64,000 nucleotides of DNA from Uloborus plumipes (GCA_038373865.1 JAXGGA010000026.1:124001-188000); one strand, 5' to 3'; positions 46,983 through 61,126 are shown, counted from the stretch's first letter. Made by a program: numbers and translations. The notes: a model not told the origin generated them from the sequence alone.

Positions 46983-49690
46983 TCATAAGACATATTATTT
47001 ATTATGTCCGTGATTTGTGTCTACATGTATGGGTAGTTTCGTAACAAATTATGTTCCAATAGTTTTGTTAATATTACGCAACTAAGAGAAAATAAAGTCC
47101 CCGGGCGTAGTCCTCTGTCATGATTTATAAGGAAAACACGAACTTCAATTAGCCCTCTTTCGAACTAAAGTATTAACATTAACCAAGTAATAACGAAAGT
47201 ATCATTAGTATTAATATTATATGAACATTTCAAAAAAAACATTCCCGAAAAGATTCTGTATGGAAAATAACGAGTTTAAAGGAATTCCCCCTAAAACAAC
47301 TGTACACAGTAAAAAATATATTTACTTTTTAATGTGTAACTAAAAATTGTAAGAATGAATGTTTCAGTTTTAAAAGTTAATTTTACCTTAGAGCGAAAGA
47401 ATCTATTACCGAAATAGTTACTTCTGATATCTCATCAAAAATTGGACAAAATAGTTTTTCAAACAAGTATCACTATTCTTTTGAAAAGTAGTGTGTGTAA
47501 TAAAAAATATATATAACGTAATTTGAATCCAAAAACTAAAGAAAATACTATTAGATTTTTCATCAAAAGAAAAGAAATCTCTCTCAATCTGGATTTTTTT
47601 TTTGTTAGAACAATATCACGTAATACATCTAAAACTGTTATCTTGAAGCGGCAGGATTTTTCATGGCTGAAACCACCATGCAATTTTTATTTGAAGCTTG
47701 GTGAATTTGGTGCGCTGGCATTTTTTTTTTTCATATATAGGCAAAATTCTAAAATTTATCAGTTTTAAATTTATCAAGGGAGATTTTTTAAAGCACAAGT
47801 AAGAAAACACATATTTTTAACGACACTGTTTTATTTGACAAAGGAGTATAAAACAAGGTTATTTTAAAAAGTGATGATAAACTAGTATATTTATTTTTGA
47901 AGCCCAGGGTTCTTTTTCAATTTTGTAGATTCACCTATATACGATTGGGAGCTTGACAGTTAAGTTTTGTTGTAGATAATTATATAATTTTTTTATACAG
48001 TGCACGCGTCACATTGAATGTAATAAAAATAATCAGGTTGTTTAATTACATTTTGTTAAATTTCGAATAAGTGGATTTTTTTCGTTGGCTTCTATTAAAA
48101 TGTACATTACTAAACCGTTTCGATTTTAGTATGCAAAAACAAATTCGTGGGGTCAAAAAAAAAAGTAAAATAAAAAAATAAGAAAGCAAAAACCAAGTTT
48201 TTTGATAATTATCGATACAAAATCACTTGTATAAATTGTTAGGCACACATTTTTTCCCAAAAATATTTATATTTGGCCTTTTTCAAAAGCCGAAAGTCTA
48301 ACAACAATACATTGTGGTTTAGCAAATTGTGAAACTTATGATACCATTGTAGCACTTTGATAAAATTAAAATCTTTAATAAATAAAGTATATTGTCTTTT
48401 TTTATATCTGTCAGTAGTTTTTTCTTTCGTTGAAAAATACATCAGCAAAGTTGGGAATAAAAATATTGCTGGCTTCAAGCCAGAAGAATTAGCTTCGATA
48501 TCTCTGTCACTAATTGCTTGTGCTTGCGCGCTGTGCAGTAAGAAAAAATATTAAAAGCAGATAACAGGTGTGCGACAGGATTTTGGTCGACGTCGATCAA
48601 AGTCTGAAGAGAGCTCCATCTTTTAAGGACCATGCCCTCTAATGCCCTCTAAGTTAAAAATGTATCTCATGAGTTATTAAATACAAAATATTTATGAATT
48701 ATATTTTTCCCATGTTTTTGCGACATCATAATCTTAACATAAGCAAAAAAAAAAAAAAAGATATTGTATTAAAAATGCACTGCATTTTTTTTGTAAAGTT
48801 GTAAATTGTAAAGAAAGTTGTAATTTGTAAAGTTGCAAATTGTAAAGAAAATACATCTGCATTCATACTGTCGTGCTTCTGTTTCAATTGAAAATTAAAA
48901 TATTTTGTTTCTTAAGTAAAGGCAATGTGATTAATTATTCTATGAGTTAATTTGTAACTAATCAAATTTTTGAAAATAATTGTAGTTTTGCATCTCTAAA
49001 GGACCATATATACACAAAATGGGTCATCAATTTCAAAAAAAAAAACTTATACAATGTCTACTTAACTGAGCATACAAATGCTATTTCCGTGGCCGTTCAA
49101 TAGCTCTATGTACAAAAAAACTTGGTGAATTATCTAAAACTTACAAAGGGCTCATTATGTGCAATAAATTGAAAATGATCAATTGGCTCATCAAAACAAA
49201 GGATTTAAAACAGTTAATAGAGCATTTTTATGTAACCTGTATCAAAGGGTGAGACGAGAAATGACAAGAAGAAAACAATGAGATGGTTCAGTAATAATCC
49301 TAGATCTAAAGTCACGTTCATTGAAATCCAAAACAAGTTTTTTTTCCTGGGTTATATTCTTTAGGTCGTGAAGATAAAATAACTTTTGGAAATAGTAAAA
49401 GAAAACAAGAGGTTAAGATTAACTCCTACTAATTGAACTGAAACTGAATTTGTGTTTCTGTTTAAAGTGAATGAGAAATTAGAAAAATAAATGTATGAAA
49501 AATAAAGTACTGTAAAAGAAATTAAATTGCTAATTATGGAAATGCTACAACCTATATTTGATGCATTTAAACGCTCTTGCGGAAAGAAAGTAATATCGAA
49601 TGAGACAATAAAAACTAAAAGTTGTGTTACCAAAGAACACTTTCAGTTGATCAATAATGTAAGAGCGGAACATCTTCTATAAGATTTATG
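46983..49690. other. AT-rich non-coding stretch
   Basis: No gene supported. Open frames of 74-90 codons on both strands have no recognisable domain. Contains the short tandem repeat at 48.8 kb and ATGCCCTCTA twice at 48637-48652. Confidence 0.5.
48793..48853. repeat. short tandem repeat 'GTAAAGTTG.AAATT'
   Basis: Three to four imperfect units of about 14-21 bases (TTGTAAAGTTGTAAATTG, TTTGTAAAGTTGCAAATTG). Local replication-slippage product. Confidence 0.6.
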
Positions 49691-50652
49691 TATGGGTCAT
49701 TCCGACGAAAATGGTACAAATCATGTCTGAAACTCTTTACTTAAGATTATCAATTTAAATAATTTCCACCAATTAATCATATTTTTTTTACTGATTTTAT
49801 ATTTATTTGTGTATAATGAAGTGTAAATAACTAGTACATGACTCATTTATGAAAGGATTTTAAATATTTTGATCACTTTGGTTAACAGAGTGGACATATA
49901 ACAGAGTGTACAAATAAGCCTTTAAAAATTTCTGTATAATCACAAAGAAAAGTTAGAATTACAGAGCAAGCATAAAGTGGAATAAACAGCCTAAAACTGT
50001 AAGTCTGTCTGCAATTTCCAGAAAAAATCTATTTTTTTCATCATGAAATCGGCTGTAACAGAGTGGACATCCAACAGTCCAAATTAACTACCATAAGAAA
50101 AGAATTAGGCTCACCCTGGTTGTTGACTACATAATTCAATGAAGCAAGCTAATTACGGCAGTTATACTACCTATATTTTTTAAAAAATATATCAGATTGA
50201 ATGCAAGTGTTTATTTTATTTCCAAAAGGCATATAACAGAGTGGACAATTCGAAACATAGAAAATCTAGGGACAACGATAAATAATAGTGTTTTTTTTGG
50301 AAATTTTTTTTCATTTGCGTAATAATCTACAGAAATGGTGTCAGAAGCATCTTTTGTGCAATCCAGCGTCATTTATTTTGTTGTTACATTTCAGCTTAAT
50401 TTTAAATCACATTTAAAACTCTAACAATTTGAAGCTGGGACACGTCATTTTCTCCTTCTTCTGACAAAGATCATTTTTTTTTGCGTCATTTCTAAATGGA
50501 TTATACCTAATCAACTGATACTTGACGGCACAAAATTAAATGGAGAACCAATAAAAAATACACTTAATGGGTGGTTGTTATTAAAATTGATTTTAAAAAA
50601 TTCTAAAGTCTCGGACATGATTTGTACCATTTTCGTCGGAATGACCCGTATA
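49691..50652. mobile_element. 960-bp TIR element with 'GGGTCATTCCGACGAAAATGG' ends
   Basis: The left TATGGGTCATTCCGACGAAA is matched by the inverted right end TATACGGGTCATTCCGACG; identity continues through ATGGTACAAATCATGTC. The interior carries the motif TAACAGAGTGGACA in four places (about 49883, 49900, 50057 and 50234). No transposase frame was recognised. Superfamily unknown. Confidence 0.75.
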
Positions 50653-53600
50653 CAGTAATGGATTATAAACTGTGTTATTTTGTCACTCAGATTAAGGAGG
50701 TTTATTGGAGTTTTGCCATATAACCTTAACAACAACAACAACCTAAATAACAAATATCGCCTAATTGACAACTACTGATCTCAAAGGGCAACTCTAATCA
50801 ACTCTGAATAAATGCGACTGACGAAAAACACCGTTCAAGTTTTTTTATCATAAAAAATAATTAAAAGATTATTTTCAGTATGATTTTTTAGGGGAAAAAC
50901 TTAGGTCTTATTTTACTCTTGATATCCCCCCCCCCCAAAAAAAAAACATGTTGAACAGTTTTATGTACATGTATACTTTTTAGATGTGTTTTGATTCCAG
51001 CAACTATAGGGGTGAATTGAAGCACATGCTATAATCATTTTTTTTTACTACGTGTCGCTTCCATTTATCCGCATGTGAAAACGAAACTATATGTACTTAG
51101 ATCGCTGCCAATATCATACTACTAACGTTCTGACCTTTTATTTTTATTCAGCTAATTTTCACCTATAACACTACAAAAACATTATTCGTTTTATGAAATT
51201 TTATAATTTATTTACCTGAACAAAAAATGTGATCAGTCTGAAATGAATAACTTACGTAAATTTTAAATTTCTTTTAATTGTTAAGATAATGGGATTTTTA
51301 CTCTAAATGTGTAATTAAATGAAATGTTGAGATTGAAACTATCATTATAACAGTATCTGTACAAATCCATATAGTACTTACCTATGCTACCATTATTTCA
51401 ACTAAACTTTGTATTATGAGCCATGTACTTCTTAAAACATATTATAGATTAGTTATATATGTTTCGACTACTTTGTTTAAATGCTGTTATAATGTTCAGT
51501 TATTTTTCATTAATATGCATAATATTTATTTAAAAAATAGCATATTAATCTTATTTAGTTTTGTATGCAATTAAACATAAATTACACCACCTTTTCCACA
51601 CTTTTTAAGAACCCAATGAGGATAAAAATATTAAGTAGTAAACAAAATGAATAATGAATACTTAATAACATGAAAAGTTCAATAAAAACTAAAATAAAAC
51701 TGTTCAGCATAAAATTTCTAAAAAAATGGAGCTTCATAATGTGAAAAAAGGAGTTCAGACAAATTAACTGACTAGTTTATACATGATGTGTTTCTGCCAC
51801 TGTATCCAAAGCTTAGTAATAATTAAGGTATGCCATTTACTGTTAGTAGAAAAGTTAATTAGTGGGAAAGACCCTCTACTCTGTTTTTAGTTCAGTACAT
51901 AGTTAAAACAAGTGGGAACATATTTTAAATCTAAAACTCAATGTATGCTGCGTATCTGTTCGCATTCTCCCATTTATTTCGTAGTGCTTTGGCTATTATT
52001 TTTACGAACCACATAAAATGGTGCGTTACGAGTTTGAAAGCTTCAGAAGTATTTTAATTAAAGCCGAAAGGCTTAGATTTCATTACTGAGGCTCTCTATT
52101 CTGAGGTTTTCAGTTAGATTTTAAACGACAAATCTTTACAAATACTCTTTACACTTTGTCTTTATACCTTGCCTCTGTACTGTATGATTGATATTCTTAA
52201 TCTTTGTTGTATTAAATGGACTTCTTTGAGAAAGAAATGTTGCTAAAATTGTTCGTCCAAGTTTTAAAAAAGCGTTTTTAAGTCCGTGAAAGACACTTGA
52301 AAGTCTGCTAAAGTTCTTTATATCTAGTAAGGACTTAAGTCATTGCTTTGCGAACTTAGCCAATTCCACATTTTCATTAGAAAAGTACAAATCTACTGCA
52401 GGAGATGGTCTGATTTATGAAATAAATTTCACGATTCTTCATTTGGATTTTTCATTTAAAAATAATTACACCAGAAACATCTCAAACAGTTTTGTGTTTG
52501 TAGGGTTGCATTGGTTTGAAAGTCTGATATTTTGAAAATAATTTAATAAATGCTCTGCTTTGTTTTATTAAAATACAATTTCTAGCCGGTATTTTGTCAT
52601 GATTTTTAAATCAACAAGTTTTTCCTGTGCTGAACTTCTCCAATGCTCATAATTACGTAGAAAAATGAACTATTTGAATAAAAATCACATAATAAGCCAA
52701 TAACTTTTTTTCACTTTATTCTCACTTTTAGTACGTTCAAAAAGTTAAAAGCGGCATACCGAAGATTTTTTTGCTCCAAAAGGTGGCACTCTTCCCAAAA
52801 AGGTTGGCTACCATTGATTATATGAATTACTGATGAAGCAAAAGAAAAAAAAATGCCTTTACATAAAAATATGAGCTGACGGTGGTCTGAAATAAACAAA
52901 AATTTACTTATTTAGAGTGAAGTTTTACAAAATACTTTTTTAGCTCTTTAATGTTTTCTAATTGAACATTTCTTATTGATGAAAATAAACAGTACATAAC
53001 GCGAAAATATTTCTTTTTCCTAAACTCGATAGAAAACTCAAACACTCAGTATTTGAACCCAGTAGTCAATATTTAAGTTTTCCCTGTGCGTGTGTGTGAA
53101 GATTTACGTCAAAGTTTACATCATTAATCAAATATTTAACCAACAGTTTCGCATTTATAGTGATAGTATTTATTCATTTCATTTGCTTAATGTTGCTTGT
53201 ATGTGCTGTCATGAATTCACATATCATACATGAATTCATCAAGTCATACACGAAGTCTTTCGCGTCTATCCGTGCATTTTTTCTTTTCCTCATTTTTAGC
53301 TAGGGTAATATAAATTTACCAAATTTTAATAACTTCTCCGCATTGCTTTTGCACTTTCTCTTAAGTGAATAAAATTTAATTCCTTTCTTCTTCTGAATGT
53401 TTGTATTTAACTATTTCACAAGTAGTATACTCAGAGATAAGGATATAGTTTTTGATATACTTATTTATTTGATTCTTATATTTTATACCCACCTTTTTCG
53501 ACGATGACAAAAAACGCTTTTGGATTTGTATGGCATATTGTTTATGTTTCAAAAGTAGATATCCAGAGTTTCGACTTCTTTCATTAAAATTAACACTTCA

Positions 53601-54616
53601 AAGAAGTTGTGGGTACAATGTTCAAAATTTTATTTCACATCCGAAAGCGATTTTTTTAAAGCTTAGTATCGTCCCCTTACACTTTTTTTACGCTATTTTC
53701 ATTAACATACGTTTTTAATGATTATAAGAAATCGTTTTCTCTTGATTGATACAAAACCAAATTTTGGAGTTACTATTGTTCCACAATTAAAATTTAAAAA
53801 ATATCAGAAAAGCTCTGAAAATTTTATTGTATCTATTTCTTTCTCAAGTTTTTATACAGGGATGAAAATTAAAGATTTCTTAATTTTAAGAAAAAACATT
53901 TATAACATATAATATTTGAAAAACCAAGCGCATAAGAATTTTTTTTCTTTACACTAGTTTTCTTCTTTTAATGGAATTACATTTTATAGTAAAATCAATA
54001 TACATTTATACTTCAAAACTGTCTTCTAGTCTCATTTGTGAAACATTGGAAAATACAACGCACAGTGTAGGTGTGCGAGTGTAGTGGTTATTCTTTATTC
54101 TTGTTCGTATAAATATTTAAAACCAATCTTTCTTTCGAAAATTTGAACCTCTTATATGTACGCAACTTATTTTCCTAACAATTGATTTCCATTCCCCGTT
54201 TGTTTAATAATTCAAAAACCATGACTGAAAGATCCCTTTTTACATCAATAACACCCCTATTTTTAAGAGGTTTATTTATCAAATATTAATAGACAAAACA
54301 GTGGAATTTTTTACTTATCTTATGAGAAACGAACTGGTTTGCACTTTAAAAAATAGCTTGAAACGCAAATAATTTTATTTTAGCTTGAGTTAATCGAATG
54401 TATATCATGCATTTTAACTGAAGAATATCTATTGTGAATTACCGGTAATATTTAATTCAGTAACTTTTGTTAGCACGGTATACAAACGCACAAGTTCAAA
54501 TGGCTGTAAGTGTAAATCTAACGCATAACTTCTATGGCTTATAGTAGTGAATTAACAAACAATTTGCTTAAAAAAACCTCAAAAATGTAAACAAAAAATT
54601 CAAAGAAACATCGGAT
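50653..54616. other. longest stretch without recognised repeats or genes
   Basis: About 4 kb of plain AT-rich sequence with no clear inverted repeats or coding frames; (AAC)n-like run at 50729-50744 and CATGAATTC twice at 53211 and 53229. Could be intron or intergenic DNA. Confidence 0.5.
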
Positions 54617-55066
54617 TGGCATTGTTGTCAATCCGTACAAACTAAACATCTTTTGGCAAAACCAAGGTAATACATTACATTAGCTCGAACAGCACATAAA
54701 AGATTTGGTTACTGATACATTTTATGTGCATCTGCATATAAATAATATTATTGGGAAAAAATAATGTCAAGAGGAGTGATTTGTAAACAACATTATTCTT
54801 ATTGACTTCCGGAGATGTCTCGTTTTGACTTTCTTTTGCAACTGTATCATTTTTACTTTCTAATTGGCCTTCGTTCGCTTCTTTTCCGGATTTGACTATT
54901 TCTGGTTTGCATGTCCAAAATTGTGGAAAATCCCATGTTTTGTTATCATGTTTACAATAATTGTTCTCGCCATTCAACTCTTTTAACTTAACGGTCAATT
55001 GTTCGAATGACGCATTGTTGCCAATCCGTACAAACTAAACATCTTATGGCCAAACCATTACAATTA
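54617..55066 (-). repeat. 50-bp direct repeats flanking a 107-residue open frame
   Basis: 'ATTGTTG(T/C)CAATCCGTACAA' plus ACTAAACATCTT.TGG occurs at 54621-54665 and 55014-55058. Between them the minus strand is open from about 55070 to 54675 and contains four N-glycosylation-type sequons (NAS, NKT, NDT, NET), two Cys and a hydrophobic tail. Each repeat includes a TTTAG on the minus strand that could act as an acceptor. It might be a duplicated exon start or a small mobile element. No family recognised. Confidence 0.4.
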
Positions 55067-55229
55067 ACAAACGGTATTATATCTGAAAGATATAATTTTA
55101 AATAAATTTTAGTTTACCATTTTATGTTTTTCATTCATTGTTGTATGTTGTACATTAAACACTGTTTATTTAGTATAATATAGGCAATATAGGGTAAGGT
55201 AAGCTATTTTAAGTTAAAGGCGCAACAAT

Positions 55230-56110
55230 TAAAATTTGTCGTTTTCTCGCTAAAAAGAAGAACTTTATCGAAATTTTGATACTCCAATTCCTCAAAAGCG
55301 GATAGCCGAATAAAATGTTCAGAGACTTGAAAGCCTTACGGGTCAAAAAGGATTTCATTTACTGAACTATCAGAGGGCATAATAAGATGCCTTCTGTCGA
55401 TGATAGAAAAAAGTCAGGCCACACTGTGGTCCATTCAATAATAAAGTCAGTGAAAAGGACCAGGGGAAATTAAAAAGACAAGACGGACGAGATCTGCTAG
55501 AAAACTAGCAAACGAGACTTGAAACTGTCGAGGGGTTTAATGTTAAACATTTTGAGAAAGGATCTAGGGAGCAGATCGTATATAAAACAAAATTCGCGAA
55601 GTTTCAGAGTTTGATAAAATGAAAAAGACGCAAGGAGTAGAAGACAGTTTACCTTGATACGCTAGAAATGAGTTTGTCTTCTTAGATTTAAAAAAAATAT
55701 TTTAGAGAAAAGTCTGAACTCTAAATTGATGGAATATGGTCAATCTCAGTTACTAATATTTCTAAGATCTGGAATGTTATTCTGCGTTATCCAAACGTCT
55801 TTGTGAATGTTTACTGGGTTCTTTCAAAAAGAGAATAACTCATCAGTTTTCATTGGAAACATGGTAAAAATGGGAATTAGGGTAGTGCCTAATATTATAA
55901 AACTCATTTTTTTGAAAACCTTTTTATTTTTCCAAACATCCAGAGCACATATGTGCAGGATATTTCTAGTCCCTTCAAGATGGTGCCTTTTTTCATAACA
56001 CAGAAGTCGATCATAAGTGGTGCAGCAAAAATTTAGCTGACGGTTTGACCAAGAATGAATAGCCCCTAACTTCTTCCATTTAAATCCGCTTGATTAATTT
56101 GTTTAATCGT
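55230..56110 (+). pseudogene. second Tc1/mariner-type transposase relic, plus strand
   Basis: Broken plus-strand frames give a series resembling Tc1/mariner transposases: 'KKSGHTVVHSIIKSVK' (about 55406-55455; family Arg-rich GRP linker region), 'LMLNILRKDLGSRSYIKQ' (about 55540-55590; end of the DNA-binding domain), an RVVPN stretch near 55885, 'VPSRWCLFS' (about 55970; family SVMVWG-type), and a C-terminal 'HLNPLD' at about 56078-56096, matching SPDLNPLD with its catalytic Asp. Many stops and shifts. Clear terminal repeats were not found. Confidence 0.65.
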
Positions 56111-56810
56111 ATATTATAACGAGTAAATTTCCAAATTAAAGGGTTTGGGAGAAAAAAATCGTCATATTTTGCATTTTTTTATCATTTCAAAAAAAAAAAA
56201 AAAAAAATGTTTTCTTCTCTTTAAAATGACGTTTGAATCGTGTTTCTATCTTAATTAGAACGAAATATATGATAATTATAATAATATGATGATATGATAA
56301 TATAATAAATAATATAAAACTTTAAATGCGTTTTTCGCCATGATGCAATTTTTCCCGATTTTTTGAATTCAAATTCTTATAACTCAAGAACTAATACAGA
56401 AAACATTTGGAAATTTGGAGAACATCTTTTTCAAACAGTTTACTTGAATTTTTATTCGACAAAATTAAAAAAAAAAATTAGTTCAAAAAACATGGTTTTT
56501 TGAAAAAAATGTATCTTTGAAATTTTCGAAATTTTTACTCAAATATTTTTAATTTTTTTTAATAATTATTTTCAAAATTGACGAATAAAAATTAAAGCTT
56601 ATATATTTGTGTTCACATGTATGAACAAAAAAAGAAAATGGATCAAGAATATTTTTAGTTTTTGCGATTTAAAGCGACCCATCTTTTTTTGAAAGAAATT
56701 AAATTAAAAAAAAGAAACATTTTTTTTGTCATGTATGTTATGATTTTGCGTATTAAACAGATGGTGAATCAGTGTCAAAATTTCAAAATTCTAAACTGAT
56801 TAATGGAAGC

Positions 56811-57381
56811 ATTTTTTTCAACTATTGATCTATGTGTCTAAAACTTTGTGTGATTGTATTATTGTATATTTACTACATCTAAAAGCATAAAAAGCACAAA
56901 TTGGTGCAAAAACGATGAATACTTTTTTCAAATTTCAAGTTAAAAAAAAATTTTAACAAAATTTCAAAGCACTTAATTTCCAATCATTAGGCATGATTGC
57001 ATAAAACAATGCATTACATGCAATGTTTTATGAGATAGTTTATAAAAGATGACTGAAAATTAAAATTTATATGAATTTTTCAGCTGAAAACTTTCATTTT
57101 CAGCCATCTTTTATAAACTATCTCATAAAACATTGCATGTAATGCATTGTTTTATGCAATCATACCTAATGATTGGTGGAATTCAAAGTTTGAAAAAAAA
57201 ATATATGACGCATGGAGCATTTTGAAATTTTGTTTAAAAAATGTTTAAATTTTTAATTTGAAAAAAAAAATATTCCTTGTTTTTGCACCAATTTGTGCTT
57301 TTTATGCTTTTAAATGCAGTAAATATGCAGTAATATCAGCATACAAAGTTTTAGACACATAGATCAAAAATTGAAAAAAAA
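56811..57381. mobile_element. 570-bp near-perfect palindrome
   Basis: The left arm runs TTGATCTATGTGTCTAAAAC .. AAAAGCACAAATTGGTGC .. CATAAAACAATGCATTAC .. TTATAAAAGATG to a centre near 57075; the right arm repeats all of this in reverse complement out to TTTTAGACACATAGATCAA. A foldback element or long hairpin, AT-rich and non-coding, flanked by T runs. Confidence 0.85.
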
Positions 57382-59427
57382 AATCTTTTTTTTTTTTTTT
57401 CTGTCCACTGTAGCCTTAAGCAGAAATCAAAAATATAATTCAAAAGATTTGGCACTAAATGTCAATGGAAACATACCTGCTGCATGTGATATGTTTTAAA
57501 AGAGACTTAAGCTCGTTAAGAAAGTAAAATGTGAAAATATTGCTAGGCATTTATTAAGATATTCATGTAGTGCTACGTGGATGCAATAGTTTTTGTATGA
57601 TTCATTTTATGTTACTGTATAGATTTCAACTCTTGTCATAATAAAGAGTGGAAAGCTATCTAGTTTTTTTTTTCTTTTTCTAAAACTATATACGAGAGCT
57701 GTGTCCGGTATTGTGTTTTGTTTTATTTTGGAAATAAATATGTAAGGTAATTGATTCATTATGCATATCGCACTTCAGGCATCGTAGCATTAATGTTATA
57801 AAATTATTTGACAGGCGTTTTAAAGCTTGCTAATAATCAACAGTTGTTCCCAATAAATCTATAACCTATCTGATGAAAATAAAATGCAACTACTAGCAGT
57901 GGTCCTCTTACTATAGCTGTCTATGATTCATGTTTATGTTTATTCAAGTTTAGTAGAGGCTACTTCAGTATAGAATGAATAAATAATATAATAACTTACT
58001 GCAATCTTTTTCATGTAAGTGCATATGATACATTTGCATGTTAATAACCTTTAACTGTTCAAAGTTCTTGTTTTTTTTTGATAATTTTTAATTATAACGC
58101 ATTTTATTTCAAAAGCAAAAGTAAACAGCTTTGTTTTTCACTCAACTAATAATAGTTTAGCAAGATTTTTATGCATACCGACACAAAACATGATTAAAAT
58201 ACATTTTATAATTAAATTAATACTGTTCTACATTGAAAAGAAAGACGAATTACGCTTCAGTCTAACTGAATTTTGCTAATTTAATCAGTCATAGTATTTA
58301 TTACATAAAGTTTAGATTCTTTGAGGCTTTTTAAATAGTTTCAATGCAAAAAAAGTTAATTCTTATATTTTTTGATCTTACTGTCTGAAAAGCTACTGTA
58401 CTCCATAAAATTCTCTTTATATTTAGAAATTAAAATAAAATTCGACGTGCAAGGAATTCATATTTCAACATTATATGACGCATAAGTATTAAGGATTTAG
58501 CTTTACATATTTTCACGCAGTATCCAAGAATTATAATGTTGCCACAAATTTGTGCATATGCATGCGTTTTCTAAAACAAAATCAAAAATTATTCCTTTTT
58601 TTACATTTAAAACATTTTTTAAATAATTAAAGGACGTGTATATAAGCGAACAAAAGCTAAGATCAAAACGCTTTTTCAAAATTTACCCTATTACATTGGG
58701 TTTAATTTCGTTACAATGTGTATACTTCGAGAAAGTATATGATACTAAATTTGAAAAGATTTCTCTTTAATTGAAAAAAAAAATAAAAAAAAAAACAACT
58801 TGTATCGGAAAACGTAGGAAATACTATGTCGACTCGAACTCATATGTATGAATTGCTCTTGTTACGGTTACGATAAATTTTTCAGAAACAATGAGAAATA
58901 TATCCGCGTTCCGCATATGACGCCACTACATGTAATATTCATACATTTTGGAAAAATAAATCCTCTGTTTCAGTTTCACTTTGTTCCTGTACCAATATAG
59001 GATTTTCTAAAATATACAGCTTTCCAATTACGACAGAAACTTTCAGTGTCTTTCTATCAGAAATTTATGTGTTACTCTAAAGTGAGAGTTAAAAAAAAAT
59101 ACTAGGAAAAACATGATATTGTTGCACCTAAAAATACCCATATATTTTGGAGCAAAAGTGTTTTTAAAGCTTTTTATTTCGTGCTTTTTTTTCAAGTATT
59201 TATCCTAATATTTAGGTTCGATTGATCTTTTCTTTGAATGAGAGTCAGTTTTTAATGATGCACAGACGTAGAAATTAGCAAGTCAATCAATAACCCATGT
59301 AAATGGATATAGGATACGTAACTACTGTCTACCATATCTATAATCCATAAATAGTTTTAGAATATGTAACTACAGCGCATACGCAGTTAGGTACTAACAA
59401 TTTTTTTTTAATTTTTGACGCTTACGC
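57382..59427. other. AT-rich non-coding stretch
   Basis: No gene or clear repeat recognised. An AATAAAGAGTGG motif at 57641 is an isolated poly(A)-like signal without an associated exon. Confidence 0.5.
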
Positions 59428-59644
59428 GGAAACAAATAAACTGTTGCTTGTACAGTATAACATTGGTAGCCGAGGTTTCAGTTTAAAACTAAAATGCACA
59501 GTAATAAACTGTAAAATCGGCGATTTTACAAAAATAAATTGTAAAATTGGGGAGTTTTAAATTATCACTGCGCATTTTAGTTTTAAGCTGGAACTTCTGT
59601 TACCAATATTATACTGTAAAAACAATAGTTTATTTTTTGCAGTG
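59428..59644. mobile_element. 'CACTGCAAAAAATAAAC' MITE, copy 3 (short)
   Basis: The right end reads ATACTGTAAAAACAATAGTT then TATTTTTTGCAGTG, which is the inverted family terminus. The left end is degraded (GGAAACAAATAAACTGTTG). The inner GTTTCAGTTTAAAACTAAAA / GCACAGTAATAAACTG units match the 29.7 and 37.9 kb copies. It is the uninterrupted short version, about 217 bp. Confidence 0.68.
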
Positions 59645-61126
59645 TAAGTATTGAGGAAAACGTGTCATTACTCTCACAAAATACACGTAAAAATGTTGAA
59701 AGATTAGTTATCTTATGTGCCGAAAATGTGTATAAAACTTGGCGAAATTCTGTTTGTTGATATTTTTGACAAAATTAGCAAAGAAAGAAAAATCTACTTT
59801 TAAAAGGGTGCTGAAAAGTGCTGAAAAAAATACTGATGGCAAAAAAAGTATCATTGAAAATTTAAGTATGTGTTATAAATTCTTCATCTTGCTTAAATTT
59901 GTAAAACTCCAGTTAAGCCTGTGAATTTAACCTTTTAATAATTTTTTTTCAAACTTGAAACATTGTTATGTCCAGATTTATCCGCAGTAAGTATACTCTC
60001 TGTCTGTAAATTAATTACAAGGGTTAGTTGAACTGCTTAAGAAAAAAGAACGGGATAGAAATTTTCCAATAACTTAATTTGTATCTGAAGTTTTGTTCCA
60101 AAAAAAAAATCAACCTAGCATTTGTGGATTGTTTTTGCAAAACAAATCCCGTCTAACTATTTTTGGATTACAGTTTTCCTTTTAACATTCGAGTAGTATT
60201 ATCACTTTGATAGCTCTGCTGTCATATGCCCAGAATCATAAAAGTATCGAGTTGAGAATAAGTTAAAATAAAAGTGACACTGCATTTTCTCCCTATTTTG
60301 TTCAGGAGTCTCGTTCATCTCGTTGGTTTTTCTGCATGCGGTTTGGCATACTCATGAACATTGAAATGACGTGCTATTATCATATACTTCATGCAACTGC
60401 ACATAAGTTTCTTTGCAGTTGCACCTCTTCACTCCCCCCCCCCCCAAAAGCAACGAATAACCACACACTTTGCCTAATCGGAAGCCGCATGCAGTTGTCA
60501 AGACATGCTTACGACTGACTATAAGAGAATTTAATACCCTTCGTGAAAGCTGCTACGTCACACGATAAACACAAATGGTCAAAAGTAAATGTGTAAAGAT
60601 AAGTGTTGCCAAAGTTTCATAAAAATTAGATGTTAGTTGTTAGTCCAATTAATGTAGCGTTTGGCAGATTTTTTTTTTCAAAGCAGAAAAACTAACTTTC
60701 TGAATGACATACATATTTTTGGCATCAAATTTTAAAGTATGAAATATGCTGTTCAAATATTTTTCTCAATTCTCAGCTTGTATTGGTGGACAAACAAATG
60801 AAAAATAACCAAATCTCACTCATTTCCAGTGATAGATTTTTATTTAATTATAACTGTTATTGATCAGTGGTGTACGACATCCCTCCTATTATAAGGAAAA
60901 AAAAGATGAAACTGCAGGACCGCATGCATTTTTTATACAAATGAGCTCTCATGTCTCCATTCAATAATTTATATTCTATAGTGCAAAAATACAGAATCTA
61001 AGAACTTTTCTTTGCCAACTGCTGACAAACTGATATCTCAACTTTCCACGATAATGAGTCATTAAAAAAAAAGAGTGAATTTTTGCAAGACACTTAACTG
61101 GTTATTCTATTAATCCATTCTTATTA

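Noticed and set aside
57600..57660. AATAAA at 57641 as a gene 3' end
   Set aside because: No exon, acceptor or open frame upstream; AATAAA is frequent by chance in such AT-rich DNA.
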